A stretch of 64,000 bases of DNA. Source: Trichuris trichiura (lineage: Eukaryota > Nematoda > Enoplea > Trichinellida > Trichuridae). The stretch is from positions 186,001 to 250,000 of the forward strand of contig JBAJFE010000045.1 of the NCBI GenBank assembly GCA_037903355.1, written 5' to 3'. The notes under the pieces are model-generated. The model was not told the DNA's origin. It was given only the letters and a program-made list of their open reading frames with translations, and ran no database searches. Positions 1 through 11,416 of the stretch are shown here, in pieces (position 1 is the first letter of the stretch; each line of letters starts with the position of its first letter). The translations under genes and the position numbers were made by a program.

Positions 1-62
1 GTGCTTTCGTTTTCTTAAGCAGAAATAGCTGCCCATTTCCAAAGGGGTTTTTGAAAACTTAC

Positions 63-532
63 TTTCGCAGGCATTGGACTATGGATTAAGAAGAGGTCGA
101 CAAAGTCCAGCTGAAGTCTCTTGAGGGAATCTTGCAAATTTTTCTTGACGTTAGCTTTTCCGTGGGCGAAGATTTGAAGCTAAATTTGGAAACCGTACTC
201 AACAAAAGTGAACCTTCAACCCGTATATAACGACCTTGGTTATAACAAACAAATCACTCCGCTTGAGTTTTCCTGAACTTATCCAGGATTGAATGACCTC
301 GCCGATAGCAACATCGTTACGATAGTATGGAGCGGTATCAATCATTCGATAACCAGCTTCAAATGCTACTGGAAGACAGTCACGTATAAGATCATCAGTT
401 ACCTAAAAAAATGTTACATAAATCATCGACAACACCACTAAAGTCAGCAGCTTGTTTCATTACCGTCCAGGTACCGAATCCCACCAAAGGCATATGAACA
501 CCATTATGCAGAACGACATGTCTGGTAGACAT
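63..532 (-). CDS. Aldo-keto reductase, 5' exons only (runs off window)
   Basis: This is the N-terminal part of an NADPH-dependent aldo-keto reductase, a TIM-barrel cytosolic oxidoreductase. I join three exons with phase-0 GT-AG introns: 532-464 (23 codons, starts MSTRHVVLHNG), 402-232 (57 codons) and 179-63 (39 codons), followed by a clean GTAAGT donor. The joined protein has the first-strand motif MPLVGFGTW, the catalytic aspartate and tyrosine in IDTAPYY, the lysine in VITK and the active-site histidine in FLIHSP. The rest of the gene lies left of the window. Exon 3 has the same length (39 codons) as exon 3 of the aldo-keto reductase at 15294-16682 and splices at the same protein positions, so the two genes are paralogues in opposite orientation. 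Family assignment is firm; the substrate cannot be told. Confidence 0.85.
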
Positions 533-1320
533 GTCGGCGCTATTCTCTGCTTGCAGTCGGCAAGGCGCTTAAATTGAACCAAAGCGTCGTTTCGCAACGC
601 GCACAAAATTCCAGTTTAAAGAATTGATTAAGTCCTTCCTTTCGGAATTTTCATAAAAAAACAAAATCCGTTGGATTTTTGCAACGAAGATAAGAGCAAA
701 AAACCGCAGCATTTCGGCGTGTATGCTAATACAATTAAATGAAAACTACATGACTTGCGGAAATAAGCGTCATCAAATATTCAATTATCAGAATTCTCGT
801 GTCAGAACAATTCGTATTCCCAAATGAACAGCGATGCAAAACTCATGTAAATAACAGTTGAAACAACCAGTCTTTTGTTTGACTTCACGAGGAAGTAAGC
901 AACGTAAAGTAATACATTTTGTACGAGCCCATGGAAAACGTTCGGCCGTCTTTTTTCTGCCTGTTTAATCTTCGAGTATTTTCGCGGTTACAAATTGTCA
1001 AAGCAAAGCAGTAAATCATAACAGTATGCGCAAATGGATGTGCAGTGCTCAAATTCACGCAAAGACATATTTCTTTCTTCATTATAAATTGCAGACTAGT
1101 GGGAGGCTCGAAACTGAAACATTTAAGCGGAAAAATTGCATATATTTAAAATTATTCCAACGGGTTTTTGAGGCAACAAGAAAAAGCTGAATGAAATACT
1201 CCCTGTGGTAAAAATAGTGTATTGTTCTCAGGTTCTAAAATGCTACCAAAGCTTGCTTTGCTTGTTATGCTATTCAGCAATAATTAACGCGCTATGAGAT
1301 CTATTATCTAACTAATACTG
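533..1320. other. Intergenic, no gene seen
   Basis: Upstream region of the left-edge reductase. AT-rich with several short open frames that lack homology or splice logic. It should hold the reductase promoter, but I recognise no specific element. Confidence 0.5.
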
Positions 1321-1324
1321 AAAC

Positions 1325-2300
1325 ATAGTAAGGACCCCATATCCGCGGGGGATACATTCCAGGAGCGACTGCGGATAACAGTGACCGTTTTGTGGACAGG
1401 TACATAGCGTGACGTTGAGTGTTATCTACTACAAATAAAGCCTTGAATGTTAATCCCTGTTCTTGCAGGTATTTCTTCATTTCTAGGAGGAATCCGGTGA
1501 AACTATTCGGTGGACATCAGTGCTGTGACCCATCCATTACGATTTTGCTGCCAGAAAATGGGTAGACTCTTCTGTTCTTAATGGTGCGACGGTTCTTCTC
1601 ATAATAAACCAGTTCAGGCTTTACCATATGTCCGGTAGCGTTACCACATAACACCAGCGTGACCCTATCTTTGAAAACTTTAAAGCCTATCGTCCACTTT
1701 GCAGTTTTATGGATATAGACTCTATTGCGCATTATTTTCCAAAAGAGTGCTGCCTGGCGCAATTAAAAAGTTTTTCCGGGTGGTATGACCTATCGACAAT
1801 GAGCCTTTTTAAACCAGCTAGAAAGCTGGCAGCAGCAGCATCATCTGCTAATGCGTATTCACCTGCAATTTTTTAACTTTTAAATTTAGACAACTTTTGA
1901 TCCCGCACAACCACTCTCTGTTTGCTGTAAATTGTTTTCCTACCTTTTGTGTGCCTTTTTTATCTTGCCTTTTACGCTTATGCTCATATTTGTCCAAGGC
2001 TTTTCGCTTCAACGCCTGACCATTGATGGGTATACTTTTCCTGTTCGTAACTTTGACCTAAAAATTTAATTTATTTTCCATTTTCACCATTTATATTGTC
2101 ACGCGATATAGAAGTTACCTTTGCTGCTCGCGCTGCAGGATTGCAGCTACTGCGAATTTTATCTTTGTTCTTTACAATTTCTCGAAGTGAAGATTCGTTC
2201 TTCCCATATGTCGTAGCCACCGCCGCATATGAATTCCCTTTCTTTTCTATCAAGTCAAGAATTTTCACCTTTTCATTCATCGTAGGCGTATCATGACTTC
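1325..2300 (-). mobile_element. Tigger (pogo-type) transposon relic
   Basis: Two separated pieces of a Tigger/CENP-B-like transposase are visible on the minus strand. The piece at 2280-2071 is the N-terminal psq helix-turn-helix (NEKVKILDLIEKKG, then YGKNESSLREIVKNKDKI). The piece at 1762-1517 matches the start of the DDE domain (RNRVYIHKTAKW, FKDRVTLVLCGNATGH) and corresponds to the same segment of the copy at 29700-29909. The frames are broken between them. A terminal sequence near 1333-1375 (ATATCCGCGGGGGATAC) looks like a Tigger end. The outer end near 2300-2330 is not resolved. Non-functional. Confidence 0.75.
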
Positions 2301-2720
2301 TGCACTACTGGTTTTCCATTTAGACATCATTATTATGGTAAACAGAGGCTTCGTGACCACATTCTCATGTCGGTTTAGTAACGATCCAAGGCCGTTTTAG
2401 ACGAGTCGTGAATCGTTTATGTCCTTCAATGATTCCGTAATCGCGAAAAACGGACACTAACTAACAGATGGACTCTTTATCAATCAAGATTTCGATGAAA
2501 CGAACGGATAGATGTCTGAAGCAAGCGCGTCTAAAACTGGCAAGTCGTAGCTTCTCTACTTGGCAACAGCGCGGTAACACAGGGAATACGACTGGTGCTA
2601 GGAGGAAATCGAATGCTTGGAAAGGTCAAGATCTGATGCTTCCAGTTAACGCAGTCTCTCGCACGTTCTCTCAGAAGTTTCTTTGAATGAGGCTCATTAT
2701 ACTGTGCGGCTATTTTCATA

Positions 2721-2811
2721 ATGGTATTACGAAAATTCGACCACCAAAATTGATTTGGAGAAGCAAGCATCTCCACTCTGAACTTTACGGATCGAATTTC
2801 CGTAATACCAT
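2721..2811. repeat. Short foldback repeat (20-bp arms)
   Basis: The 20-nt arms at 2721-2740 (ATGGTATTACGAAAATTCGA) and 2792-2811 are inverted copies differing at one base, with a 51-nt spacer. The form fits a tiny MITE or a deleted transposon end; no coding sequence is inside. Confidence 0.6.
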
Positions 2812-2829
2812 AACGCATTTTTACACGCC

Positions 2830-5000
2830 CGTTAGAAATTGCTTCATTCTCAGTGCAGCGCGCAGCTAACTGGCGAATATTTAATGTGCACCTGCAGATC
2901 AGTGAACCATCGATAAGAAAGTATACGATGCTACTAGCTTTTCACCGTTTAACAATACGGAATTGCTTTAGGCTGTCGGCTACGCTTGCTTGACCACAGG
3001 GAAGAGCAGTATCGTCGCGCCTAACGCGCCTACATGTAGAAGGGTGAAGCCTTAAAAACTATAATTTGTAGGTGAACAATAACCTTTATGTAACTGCTTT
3101 TCTGTCAAAGAAAAGGTAGATATTTATCAGCAGTGAAAGTTCTCAAGATTGTGATAAAAAAAGTTGAATAAAATCTAAGAGGGACTTGTCAAAGCCAACG
3201 CATCGGAGGTTTCATTAAACTGGATTCTGTTAATAGTTTAGAATACTTTTTATATTTCGAAAGACTGGGTGTCTTTTAACAGGCTCTGGTTGTTTCATAG
3301 TTGCTCCTCTGGTTCACGGGTTTCCCCAACAGCTCCCCAACACTGCTGACGACGGAACACGAGCAGTTCCGAAACGTACGGTATTGAATTGTTCTGCAAT
3401 TTCTCTAACAATTTGCTCATCCATTCGTTGGTAGGGCATTTTGAAGTTTACTTACAGATACATCAAACTGGCTAAACCCGTAAACCAGAGGGACTTTTTA
3501 TATTGGAATAATCATAGCACTGTTTTCGATTAGCAGCGGGATGCTCTATTATAGTTGCCTTTTACTCAACAAGTAAGGGGATGTAAAATTTTAAAGCATT
3601 TTTAGTCCTTGCACTTGTTTTCTCGGCTTCAAATTCCAACAATTTGAAGTCAGCTTCTCTCATTGGACCCAACATTCGCATCAGCTAATAGGGGTTTTCA
3701 ATTAATTACGACACGTTGATTCAATTACGCTGCAACCTGAACTTCATGTGATAAAAAATAGCGGATGACTGACGTAGCATTGCCAGAGGAAACAATGGAT
3801 AAATCAGTAACGCGGGTAAACAAGAAGTCTAGTTTTATTAAACAACCAGTGAACCCGTCACGTAGCTCACAACAGTGATGGAAACACCATATGCAACTCC
3901 TACATTCTGCCAACACGAATAAAAGCTGAGTTGAGGATGCAAACTAGGTGCAGCAAATAATGGCCACACTTCTCAGAACCATGCACAGGTGCGGAAATTG
4001 AAGCGCGGTCAGTGCTTGTAAAAATATATTTGCTTGGTAAGTAAAAAAAATAATTTTCCTTCATTACGAGCATTTATGTGGCAGCTACTACAACGGCAAG
4101 AAAAAGTGGAAGAACATTATGCAAGCGAAGACTACTTCTGGTTAGCACAGCGATTCATTATCGCTCAGTTTACACAACTTTTATCCCAAAACAGGAAAGG
4201 CAAAGCGACATGGTCTAAATGACCTCTGCTCAACAGGACAAAAAAATAAAACTTCCTATATTATCCAAATGAAAACCCGAAGTTTGCAACAGCCTACGAG
4301 TATAGAGGACTTGCAGCACTACTGGTTGACTACTTGTCTTCATAAGCGATTAGCAAGATCGCTAAGGTGTACTGATAACAGTCCAATACTTAATGCTGAC
4401 TTTTTGTATAGCATAAGACATCTTCAGTTGTAACAATACGAGTAAAGGACACTTAAGGAGGAACAACGCAACAAAATTAAGCTAGAGATGCTTGATTCCA
4501 ACTGCGAAGTGGTTAGTGTTATACAGCTTATGAGAAACCTATGAACTTCAAAGCACGCGATTACTACTTGGAAAAAACACACTCGCTGAAAGTAGAGTAT
4601 GCAACATGGTCATAGTCACTAACAGTTTAGTTGGAGACTAAAAAAGAAATAAACGGCGGATATAAACAAAGTGTAGTAGGAATTTATATGGAAAACCGAT
4701 GCTTGCTTTCGGAAAATCGAAATGGACAAAAGAAGCACAAGGATAAATTGTCCCTATAAATCATGTCATTTCATGTTGAAGAACTCAACCTACGATCGCG
4801 CGTTTTGCTTTGATTTATACACACTACAGTCAAGTATGAAACGAATGCGTAACGTCTTTGGGCAAAGTATGAAATGCTTTTGCTATCTTAACACACTGTA
4901 TACCTCGCCTAAGCGTTTTATTTAATGCCTAGACACATGCAGAAAGACAAATAACATTTACATGAAGAGTGAATCGCATCTTAGCAGTGGCGACTTTTGA
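2830..5000. other. Gene-poor region
   Basis: Only short ORFs (3725-3916 minus, 4034-4222 plus, 4722-4925 plus) of unremarkable composition are present; none shows a recognisable domain. An imperfect inverted repeat lies at about 3305-3325 (CTCTGGTTCACGGGTTT) and 3474-3492 (AAACCCGTAAACCAGAG), about 170 bp apart, and may mark a small degraded MITE. Confidence 0.45.
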
Positions 5001-5001
5001 C

Positions 5002-5072
5002 GCCTCGTCGCCTGCGCAAACCTATAGCGATGACACTTGCGGATCACTATAGGTTTGCGCAGGCGACAAGGC
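5002..5072. repeat. Near-perfect 71-nt hairpin
   Basis: Arms 5002-5027 and 5047-5072 are inverted complements with one mismatch; the inner 21 nt (5007-5027 with 5047-5067) are perfect, around a 19-nt loop. It sits immediately before the dispersed repeat that starts near 5090. As RNA it would form a stem of about 26 bp. It could be a palindromic repeat core or a small-RNA precursor; nothing shows expression. Confidence 0.7.
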
Positions 5073-5089
5073 CCAATTGTTTTTTCTAT

Positions 5090-5415
5090 ACGTTCTGGTT
5101 TTGCTGTCTTTATACTTTGGCTTAGGTTTAGGCTAGGGCAGAATACAATAGCTGAAAAGGTTCTATGAGCAAAGCACACCAACTTTTCCCTAGTCCTTGC
5201 CGAATATCCTGCCACGCCCTAGTCAAAACCTAGGCCTAGATGCAAAGAAAGCATAACCGACAAAAACAGCGAAGGAACCCATTTTCCCCCGTAGGTGTCG
5301 CCACCGTAGGCTTGCAGGAGCATAGGTGAGAAGACTCGATTTAATACATTGTATATTCGCCATTAGGTATTTTATAGAATTCATAGGAAAATTATGAGAC
5401 ATTAAATGCACCGTA
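5090..5415. repeat. Dispersed repeat, copy 1
   Basis: About 320 bp with clear colinear similarity to 9730-10040. Shared landmarks in order: GCTGTCTTTA, TTTGGCTTAGG, the GGGCAGAATACAA block, TTCTATGAGCAA, CGCCCTAGTC, GTAGGTGTCGCCAC, GAGAAGAC, ATTTAATAC, and TAGAATTCATAGGAAA. No terminal repeats or coding domain are recognised, so the repeat family is unknown. Confidence 0.7.
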
Positions 5416-6033
5416 TCTTGCCTAAAAACTTGGCTGGAATGTATACGTCATGTAGAAGTTCTACTCAATTAACCAACGACATAATAGCAAAAATGCGAAC
5501 AACTGTTTGCAGCCTTCGAGCAGAAGGAAAAAAATAGGCTGAGGTTAAGCCGCGGGACAGCTCCCATCAGATGACTAACCATTGTTAGATGGGACCCTCC
5601 AAAAACCATTCCACAAAACATTAACAGGGAGCTTACGAGATCCAGTTGGGTCGCCGTAACATGTCACTGCCGCACAATCTATGAAACGACTACTCCCAGG
5701 GCTAATGATAAACATTCGAAATACAAGCATCTACGCAGGAAAAGAAGCCTTGCTGCAGGAATACGCTCAGCAAAGCCGTCTATTTCTCTCACCAGCGGAA
5801 GACGCCATGTTAAAAGAATAGGAAGGCTCACTTGGCGCTGGAATACATACTTGAAGAAAAAGTTAAGCCGGTTTACTGAAAATTCGGGGTAGCGCGATTA
5901 AACTGTAAGTTCTGAAGGTCCGTAACGGCATGGTGGAAGATAACAAAACAGCGGCTTTCTGAAGCGTTATAACCAAAAAATGTAGCAGGTTGGAACACAC
6001 GTTATTCTCTTCGTATCGTTTCTTTGCCACTAG
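5416..6033. other. Intergenic, no gene seen
   Basis: Region downstream of the TUTase-like gene. It should contain that gene's 3' UTR; nothing else is recognised. Confidence 0.4.
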
Positions 6034-8840
6034 TCATTCCGGGAGAGGTAAGAAATGCTCAAAGCATGTAAACAGGTACTTCTTAATGAGAATCATGTAG
6101 CAGTGAAGAAAACGATTCAGCTGCGCAGAGCAGCAGGCGCTGTGAAAGCGAACACTGACACTCATAATGTTGTCATCATTCTTCAACTCTGCTTCCATTT
6201 CAAACTGCAACGTGCCTTCGGTTTCATTCTTATGCCAGCTCTCCTTAGCGGCAATTCGGCGGGATAATTCAGTTTCGCTGGGAAAAGGGTACTGCTTGTA
6301 TACTGAGCCTCCCCGTTTGTAGGCACGATTCGTACGGTCTTGCCACGTACAAGCAGTTGAACGACAGGTCACTTTCAAAGGCCAAGGCCCAAATCGGTCT
6401 CCCGCCTTCGACGGGTCAACCACCAACTCCTCCATTAAATGTTGCATAGACTCGTTGGCAACCTGTGGTTGAGTGATTTCAAATAGAAAAACTGGGCCCA
6501 GTAAAGTCAACAAACATCGAACGCAACACTCGTAGAAGAGGCAAACAATATACTCAGAGTTCAAAGTTGACTTATCCAAACCGTTTATGTAACGCTGAAT
6601 GCGATTATACAACTGTTGGTCAGGTTTTATTGACAGCTCTCTCCTTCTTGCAGACATAGTTTCCTTAAGCAAACGTCGACAGGAAGGAAGACACTTGTGA
6701 ATTGGTCTCAGCGGAAGTAAACTTGACGGAGACTGCAACTCTTCACGAGCATTCATTAAGATTATTTTCAAAGATTCCAATACTGTGTATACGATGGTAG
6801 AACCGGGATTATGTTCCACTTCAAAAGGGTCTTCTACGTTTAACCAAGAGTACTTGAATTTATCGCTATGCTCCAACATGAAACCGGATAGGTTGCGTTC
6901 AACGATACCTAATCGTGGTCGGAATACGCAGTGTTCCCAATAAGCTGAAGTGCCGTACAAGAAGTTGACAAACCCGAGAAACAGGCGAGTTATTAAGCCT
7001 GATTCAGTCGCAACGGTCGAGTCTAAAGAAAGATATACAGTTATTGTCAACCGACAACTAGACCAAGGCAACTTAGTAACTTCGAGGTTATTTTACGAAA
7101 CAGAAAAAATAAGTCTATTCAATTCTCGATATCCTAACGACAATAGGTCTCATTGAAAGCTACAAGCTAAGCAACTTTAACGCGAAATAGGAGTATAAGC
7201 AAACATGTTATAGAAAGAATAAAATGCGTATCATACTAGCAGGAATAATTGACAGATCAGTTTTCTACGTGCCTATGCGCAACGATTTTCCATATTTGGC
7301 TTGTTGATAAACTTACTTTTAACAGGTTCTTTGTCTTTGCTATATTCAGATGCTGGTTCAATTAATCCCTCCGTTTGGAGGTACGTAACAAGAATCAGCA
7401 ACAAGCAGTAGGAATTAAACTTGGTCCGCCACCTCGTTGTAGCATTCAGATGAAAACTAAGCCAGTAGCGTACCGTAGAGAAAAGCCTTGGTAGCCAAGG
7501 ACCGTGAACAAGTGACAAGTAATTCAACCAGGCGGTCTTTGTCAAACCGTATAAATTCTCAATTGACATCTCGCATTGCAGCTTTAGAGCATTGCGAAAC
7601 AGCAAAATTGGACAGTGTTTGCTTGGAATAACTACGCTACGCTGGACCAGCGGAAAATTATTCAAAAATTTGCCAATCATTTTCAGCAGCTTAATCCGAT
7701 TCCCCACCTGTCTTTGTTCAACCAAAAGCATAGTTGCTTTTTCCTTGTCGGAGTGATTATCTTCTACAGATTGGCCATCGCCATTTTCGGGCGATGGACC
7801 CGTTGAACGACCTACTAGAAAGATTAAGAAAGCGTAAAGCGGAAATTAAAACTAGCAAACCTTCTGCCCCAGAATTTGGTGCATCGCCATCGCGGATTAG
7901 AGTAATGTCGATGTCGCTGGAATTCCATCCAAATCCAGTTGCCGATGACCCGAACATTTTGATTCGTATGGTCACGTTAAAATATTTCTGCAGATGAGTT
8001 TCCAATTTTTGGCAGAATGACAGGTGTCCTTTGACCGAATGGATTCTGTTTTCGTTGTGTATTACAACTGCCTGCTCGTCCAAGCTCTTCGCTTCTTTAA
8101 AGCGAAAAGATTCACGTATATCAAAGTGTTTCTTTACAGCGGGACCAGTGTCGGCATGTAATACGCGGATTTTTACCTTAATTGAAAATACGATTGCATG
8201 CATCTATACGGAAGCTAACAAAATGCTTTGCACAACTAAAGAATATTTGGATAATTCGTACAGCAAAATATCAATAATAAGAATTATGAATTCGAATTAG
8301 GGACTTCTCAAAAGTGTAACATATAACAACTGCCCTATCTAGGATTCAATTTTTTCACAAGAACTTATTTGCCAATCAAGGAAAGAGTGAAGTGCAAAGT
8401 ACTGCTTTAGTACGAATAATAACCTCGTCAGGTTACAAAGAAAAAACAGTGCACCATTTAAAAATTAGTAAAGTGTCAGCTAGCAACTCTTCCTCGGTGG
8501 GTATACTTCCATCTCGGACAAAAACAAGCAAAGGGCGAACCACGTATTCAAAAAGTTGGCTTACGTCGCCGACATTGACGATCTTTTGACTAGCTGCCTT
8601 AGCCAAGCTTGCTTGCGAGGCAAATTGCAGTCGCATCTTGTAATTTTTGCGGCTGCCGAGATGGCAGCTGACCACCGGACCGAAGTTTTGGCCAAAGTAT
8701 TCCATGATTGCCCGTTCGTCCAATGGTGCGTCCCGTTTTCTCGCAACCAGCAAAGCAGTCGGCAACTTTGTTCGTTTACTGGCGCCGGCAGAGTTCGCCC
8801 CGTTTGGCACAATGGTAGACTGCTTTGAATCGGTATCCAT
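6034..8840 (-). CDS. TUT1: RRM-containing terminal uridylyltransferase / non-canonical poly(A) polymerase
   Basis: Domain order is an N-terminal RRM (TALLVARKRDAPLDERAIM onward, exon from 8840), a Pol-beta-type nucleotidyltransferase core (MFGSSATGFGWNSSDIDIT, near 7900) and a PAP-associated domain (SGLITRLFLGFVNFLYG then NPGSTIVYTVLE, near 6830-7020). RRM + transferase + PAP-associated is the order of TUT1/Star-PAP, which uridylates U6 snRNA in the nucleus. The SYCLLLILVTYLQT helix also resembles TUT1. Introns supported by phase: 7860-7815 (46 nt) and from the GTAAGT donor near 7312 to the acceptor at about 7025. The junction between the RRM exon and the transferase exon (about 8440-8190) is not settled. 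The first two catalytic aspartates are present (SDIDI); the third lies where CEMSIEN is read, with Glu in place of Asp. A mitochondrial poly(A) polymerase relative is the main alternative. Confidence 0.75.
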
Positions 8841-9050
8841 TTGGCTAGAAGTGAAGAAGTGGATATATCTACATTTGTTGTGGGGATTAAAATCAAGAAA
8901 TATGACCCAGCTAATGCATACGGATTACCTATTTGATTGAAGTAGCACAAACCAAAGGACAAAGTACTTCGCCTATTAACGAGATCAACATACGACCCGT
9001 CAAATCGTAATAAAGACAGGCGTGTACAGTAATCTGATTGTCAGGTTCTC

Positions 9051-9551
9051 TTATTTCTTCTTTCTCAATGAGATTATGTATTCATGTAGCTTCCTTCGCG
9101 CTTCTCTCGCAGCACAGTTATTTCTAAAATATACCACACGTAACAGCTTTATTTCTATTGCTGAATCATTCAAATAGTGGAGGATTTCAAAATAAGCGTG
9201 TCGCATCGCAAAGCCTACTGAAACAAACTTAGTATCCTGCCCTGAAGCAACTATAGACGCCGCTAAAGTATGCCAAAAAGAAAACATCAAATGCCCAGGT
9301 TGTTTTCCGTGACTTTTATTGGAACGTGAAAGCAGACAGAAACAATTACTTCCGTAATACATTAGCAAACCATTATGGGACCAGCAATGTATGAATTTTT
9401 CCCTACGCTTCTTTCTTTTCTGATTAAAAAAGAAGTTTGTTGAATTACTTTCTACTTTCCATTGCTTCTTTATTCTCTGGCAGATGCATGCGTTGTCCTG
9501 CAAATCAACTAATAACATTGACCAGGCAATCACGCTGCAAAATACCCTCAA
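9051..9551 (-). CDS. Hypothetical protein, possibly multi-exon
   Basis: A 166-codon open frame on the minus strand. Its second half (from SRSNKSHGKQPGHLMFSFWH to the basic end HEYIISLRKKK) reads like a real exon: mixed hydrophobic and charged residues, and no low-complexity sequence. The first half contains internal acceptor- and donor-like sites (TTTGCAG near 9495, and GTAGAAAG to TTTTTAATCAG at about 9460-9420), so the true model may skip part of it. No family recognised. It could also be a chance ORF. Confidence 0.3.
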   Translation of the reverse strand: MRVFCSVIAWSMLLVDLQDNACICQRIKKQWKVESNSTNFFFNQKRKKRREKFIHCWSHNGLLMYYGSNCFCLLSRSNKSHGKQPGHLMFSFWHTLAASIVASGQDTKFVSVGFAMRHAYFEILHYLNDSAIEIKLLRVVYFRNNCAAREARRKLHEYIISLRKKK

Positions 9552-9729
9552 TTGCTTTTACTGTTAGGGTTCCTCTCAAGTGAAATGACCTTGCCGATTG
9601 CGTTCGCCATTCTTACTTAGCGGAATGCATTTTTGCTACCCTTATCTGTTCCCGCAGTTTGTTTGGCTTTCAGCCAAGCAACTTGACTAGACATCGGTCG
9701 ACTACATTGAAATTTCTCAACATTTCAAT

Positions 9730-10040
9730 GGACTGGCTGCGCTGTCTTTAAATTTTGGCTTAGGCTAGAGCAGAACACAACTGCCAACAGGATTCTATGA
9801 GCAATGCATCCAATTTTTCTCTGATCCTTTTCGGCTGTTGCGCCCTAGTCGAAGCTGAGCCATTGTGTAAGGAAAGTACAGCCGGAGAAGTAGCGAGAGA
9901 ACAACCCCTCTTGTCCAGTAGGTGTCGCTACTGTCGGCTTGAAGTGGCGCAGCTGAGAAGACCTGATTGAATACTTTGCATATTTATAATTTAGGCATAG
10001 CATAGAATGCCTAGGAAATGTATGAAATATCAAGTGTTTT
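9730..10040. repeat. Dispersed repeat, copy 2
   Basis: Second copy of the repeat at 5090-5415, same orientation. It keeps the TTTGGCTTAGGC, TTCTATGAGCAATGCA, GCGCCCTAGTC, GTAGGTGTCGCTAC and GAGAAGACCTGATTGAATAC blocks, with point differences and small indels. The match fades into the GCCTAGGAAATGTATGAAATATC end. Confidence 0.7.
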
Positions 10041-10974
10041 CATAAACCGCCTAAAGATTTCGGGCATTTTATAGAATGCCTAACTTCACACATTGCCTAT
10101 AGCCTACAACAGCATATAGAAAGTTGTTAAATGAAGTCTAGAATTATCACCTGTTTCAATGCGCAGAATTTTCCTTTTTATGTTTTGAGTTTTTTTGTGT
10201 GCAAACTGCTTAGCCATGGAAGTTATATGAAAAAGTATCCAGTCCTTTACTGCAGTACTTGAAAATACAGCGTCGTAATGCAAATATTTGCTTCTGCGGT
10301 GAACAAAGGCAGCAACATTTTTAGGAAAGCATTTTTTCATTGGCACCTAGGCTCAGTAATAATTTGAAAAATGTTCCTGCTTGAGTTGGAAGGAAGACCC
10401 CTTGTTTAACTACAGATAACAACGCAAAAAACCGTAAAAGATTTTCAGGAGCATGAAACGCAATCCCGTTACGAAGGACACCGCGTTCAAGCATGCAATA
10501 AATAAAGCAATGTTTAGGTAGGCAAAGAGACCTTTCAAACTTTATCTTTTTCATGCTCGTTACCGAAAACTGTAAGTATTAATTCAAGTGGAGTTCGCAA
10601 GGGCAGCTTTGCCGTATTGACCGGACGTTGATGTTTCTCTAAACGAGATAAGTGAGCTTATCAGCATAGGCAGACGACAACTGCTTTATTTTACGCCTTG
10701 CTAACGCTATGTTTATGATAACAAGCCAGCAGGCATTCGTAAAACGGCCGAATGACAACAAAGTAATTAGCATCCTCCAGTAATTGCGTATGCTAAAGTT
10801 GTACTGGATATATTATTTCAAAATGAACGAAAAGTTCGCGAGTAGTAACATCTTTATATCTAGCAATCATAAGTGACCAAATAAGACGTAATGGGTCAGG
10901 ACGTTTTTCATAGCCTCTTGCGCACATCTTTAGAGCTGGTCCAATTAGCTCTATTTTCTTCGAGTGGCATGAAG
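10041..10974. other. Intergenic, two unsupported short ORFs
   Basis: Contains minus-strand ORFs of 80 and 77 codons (10104-10346, 10321-10554) without domain or splice support. The right part should be the 3' UTR of the TolB-type gene. Confidence 0.4.
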
Positions 10975-11332
10975 TCAGAAAAGCGGATAGAACATTGTTG
11001 TCAGCACGATGTACATTAACAATCCAAAATTAATTCTAGCCGTCGGCACTCCGTTTTCCACCCAGTCGGCAAGGAAAATGTTCATCATATGTTGGCCAGT
11101 ACTGTTTCTGGCGGAAATGAAGATAAGTTTCTTCCCGTCAGGACTGAACATGGGAAATGAGTCGAACGTTTTGTCGTAAGTAATCTGCTCCAAACCGGTA
11201 CCGTCATCATTCACTATGAACAGATTAAATGTAGAGGGGTGCCATTTATGGTGATGATTGCTGCTAAATATGATACGTTTTCCGTCCGGATGGTAGTAAG
11301 GTGCCCAGCTAGCATACTTAAGGTCTGTTATC

Positions 11333-11416
<84 letters not shown>

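Noticed and set aside
8556..8962. ORFs on both strands of about 90-133 codons over the TUTase RRM exon
   Set aside because: Shadow frames of the RRM exon, which has clear domain content.
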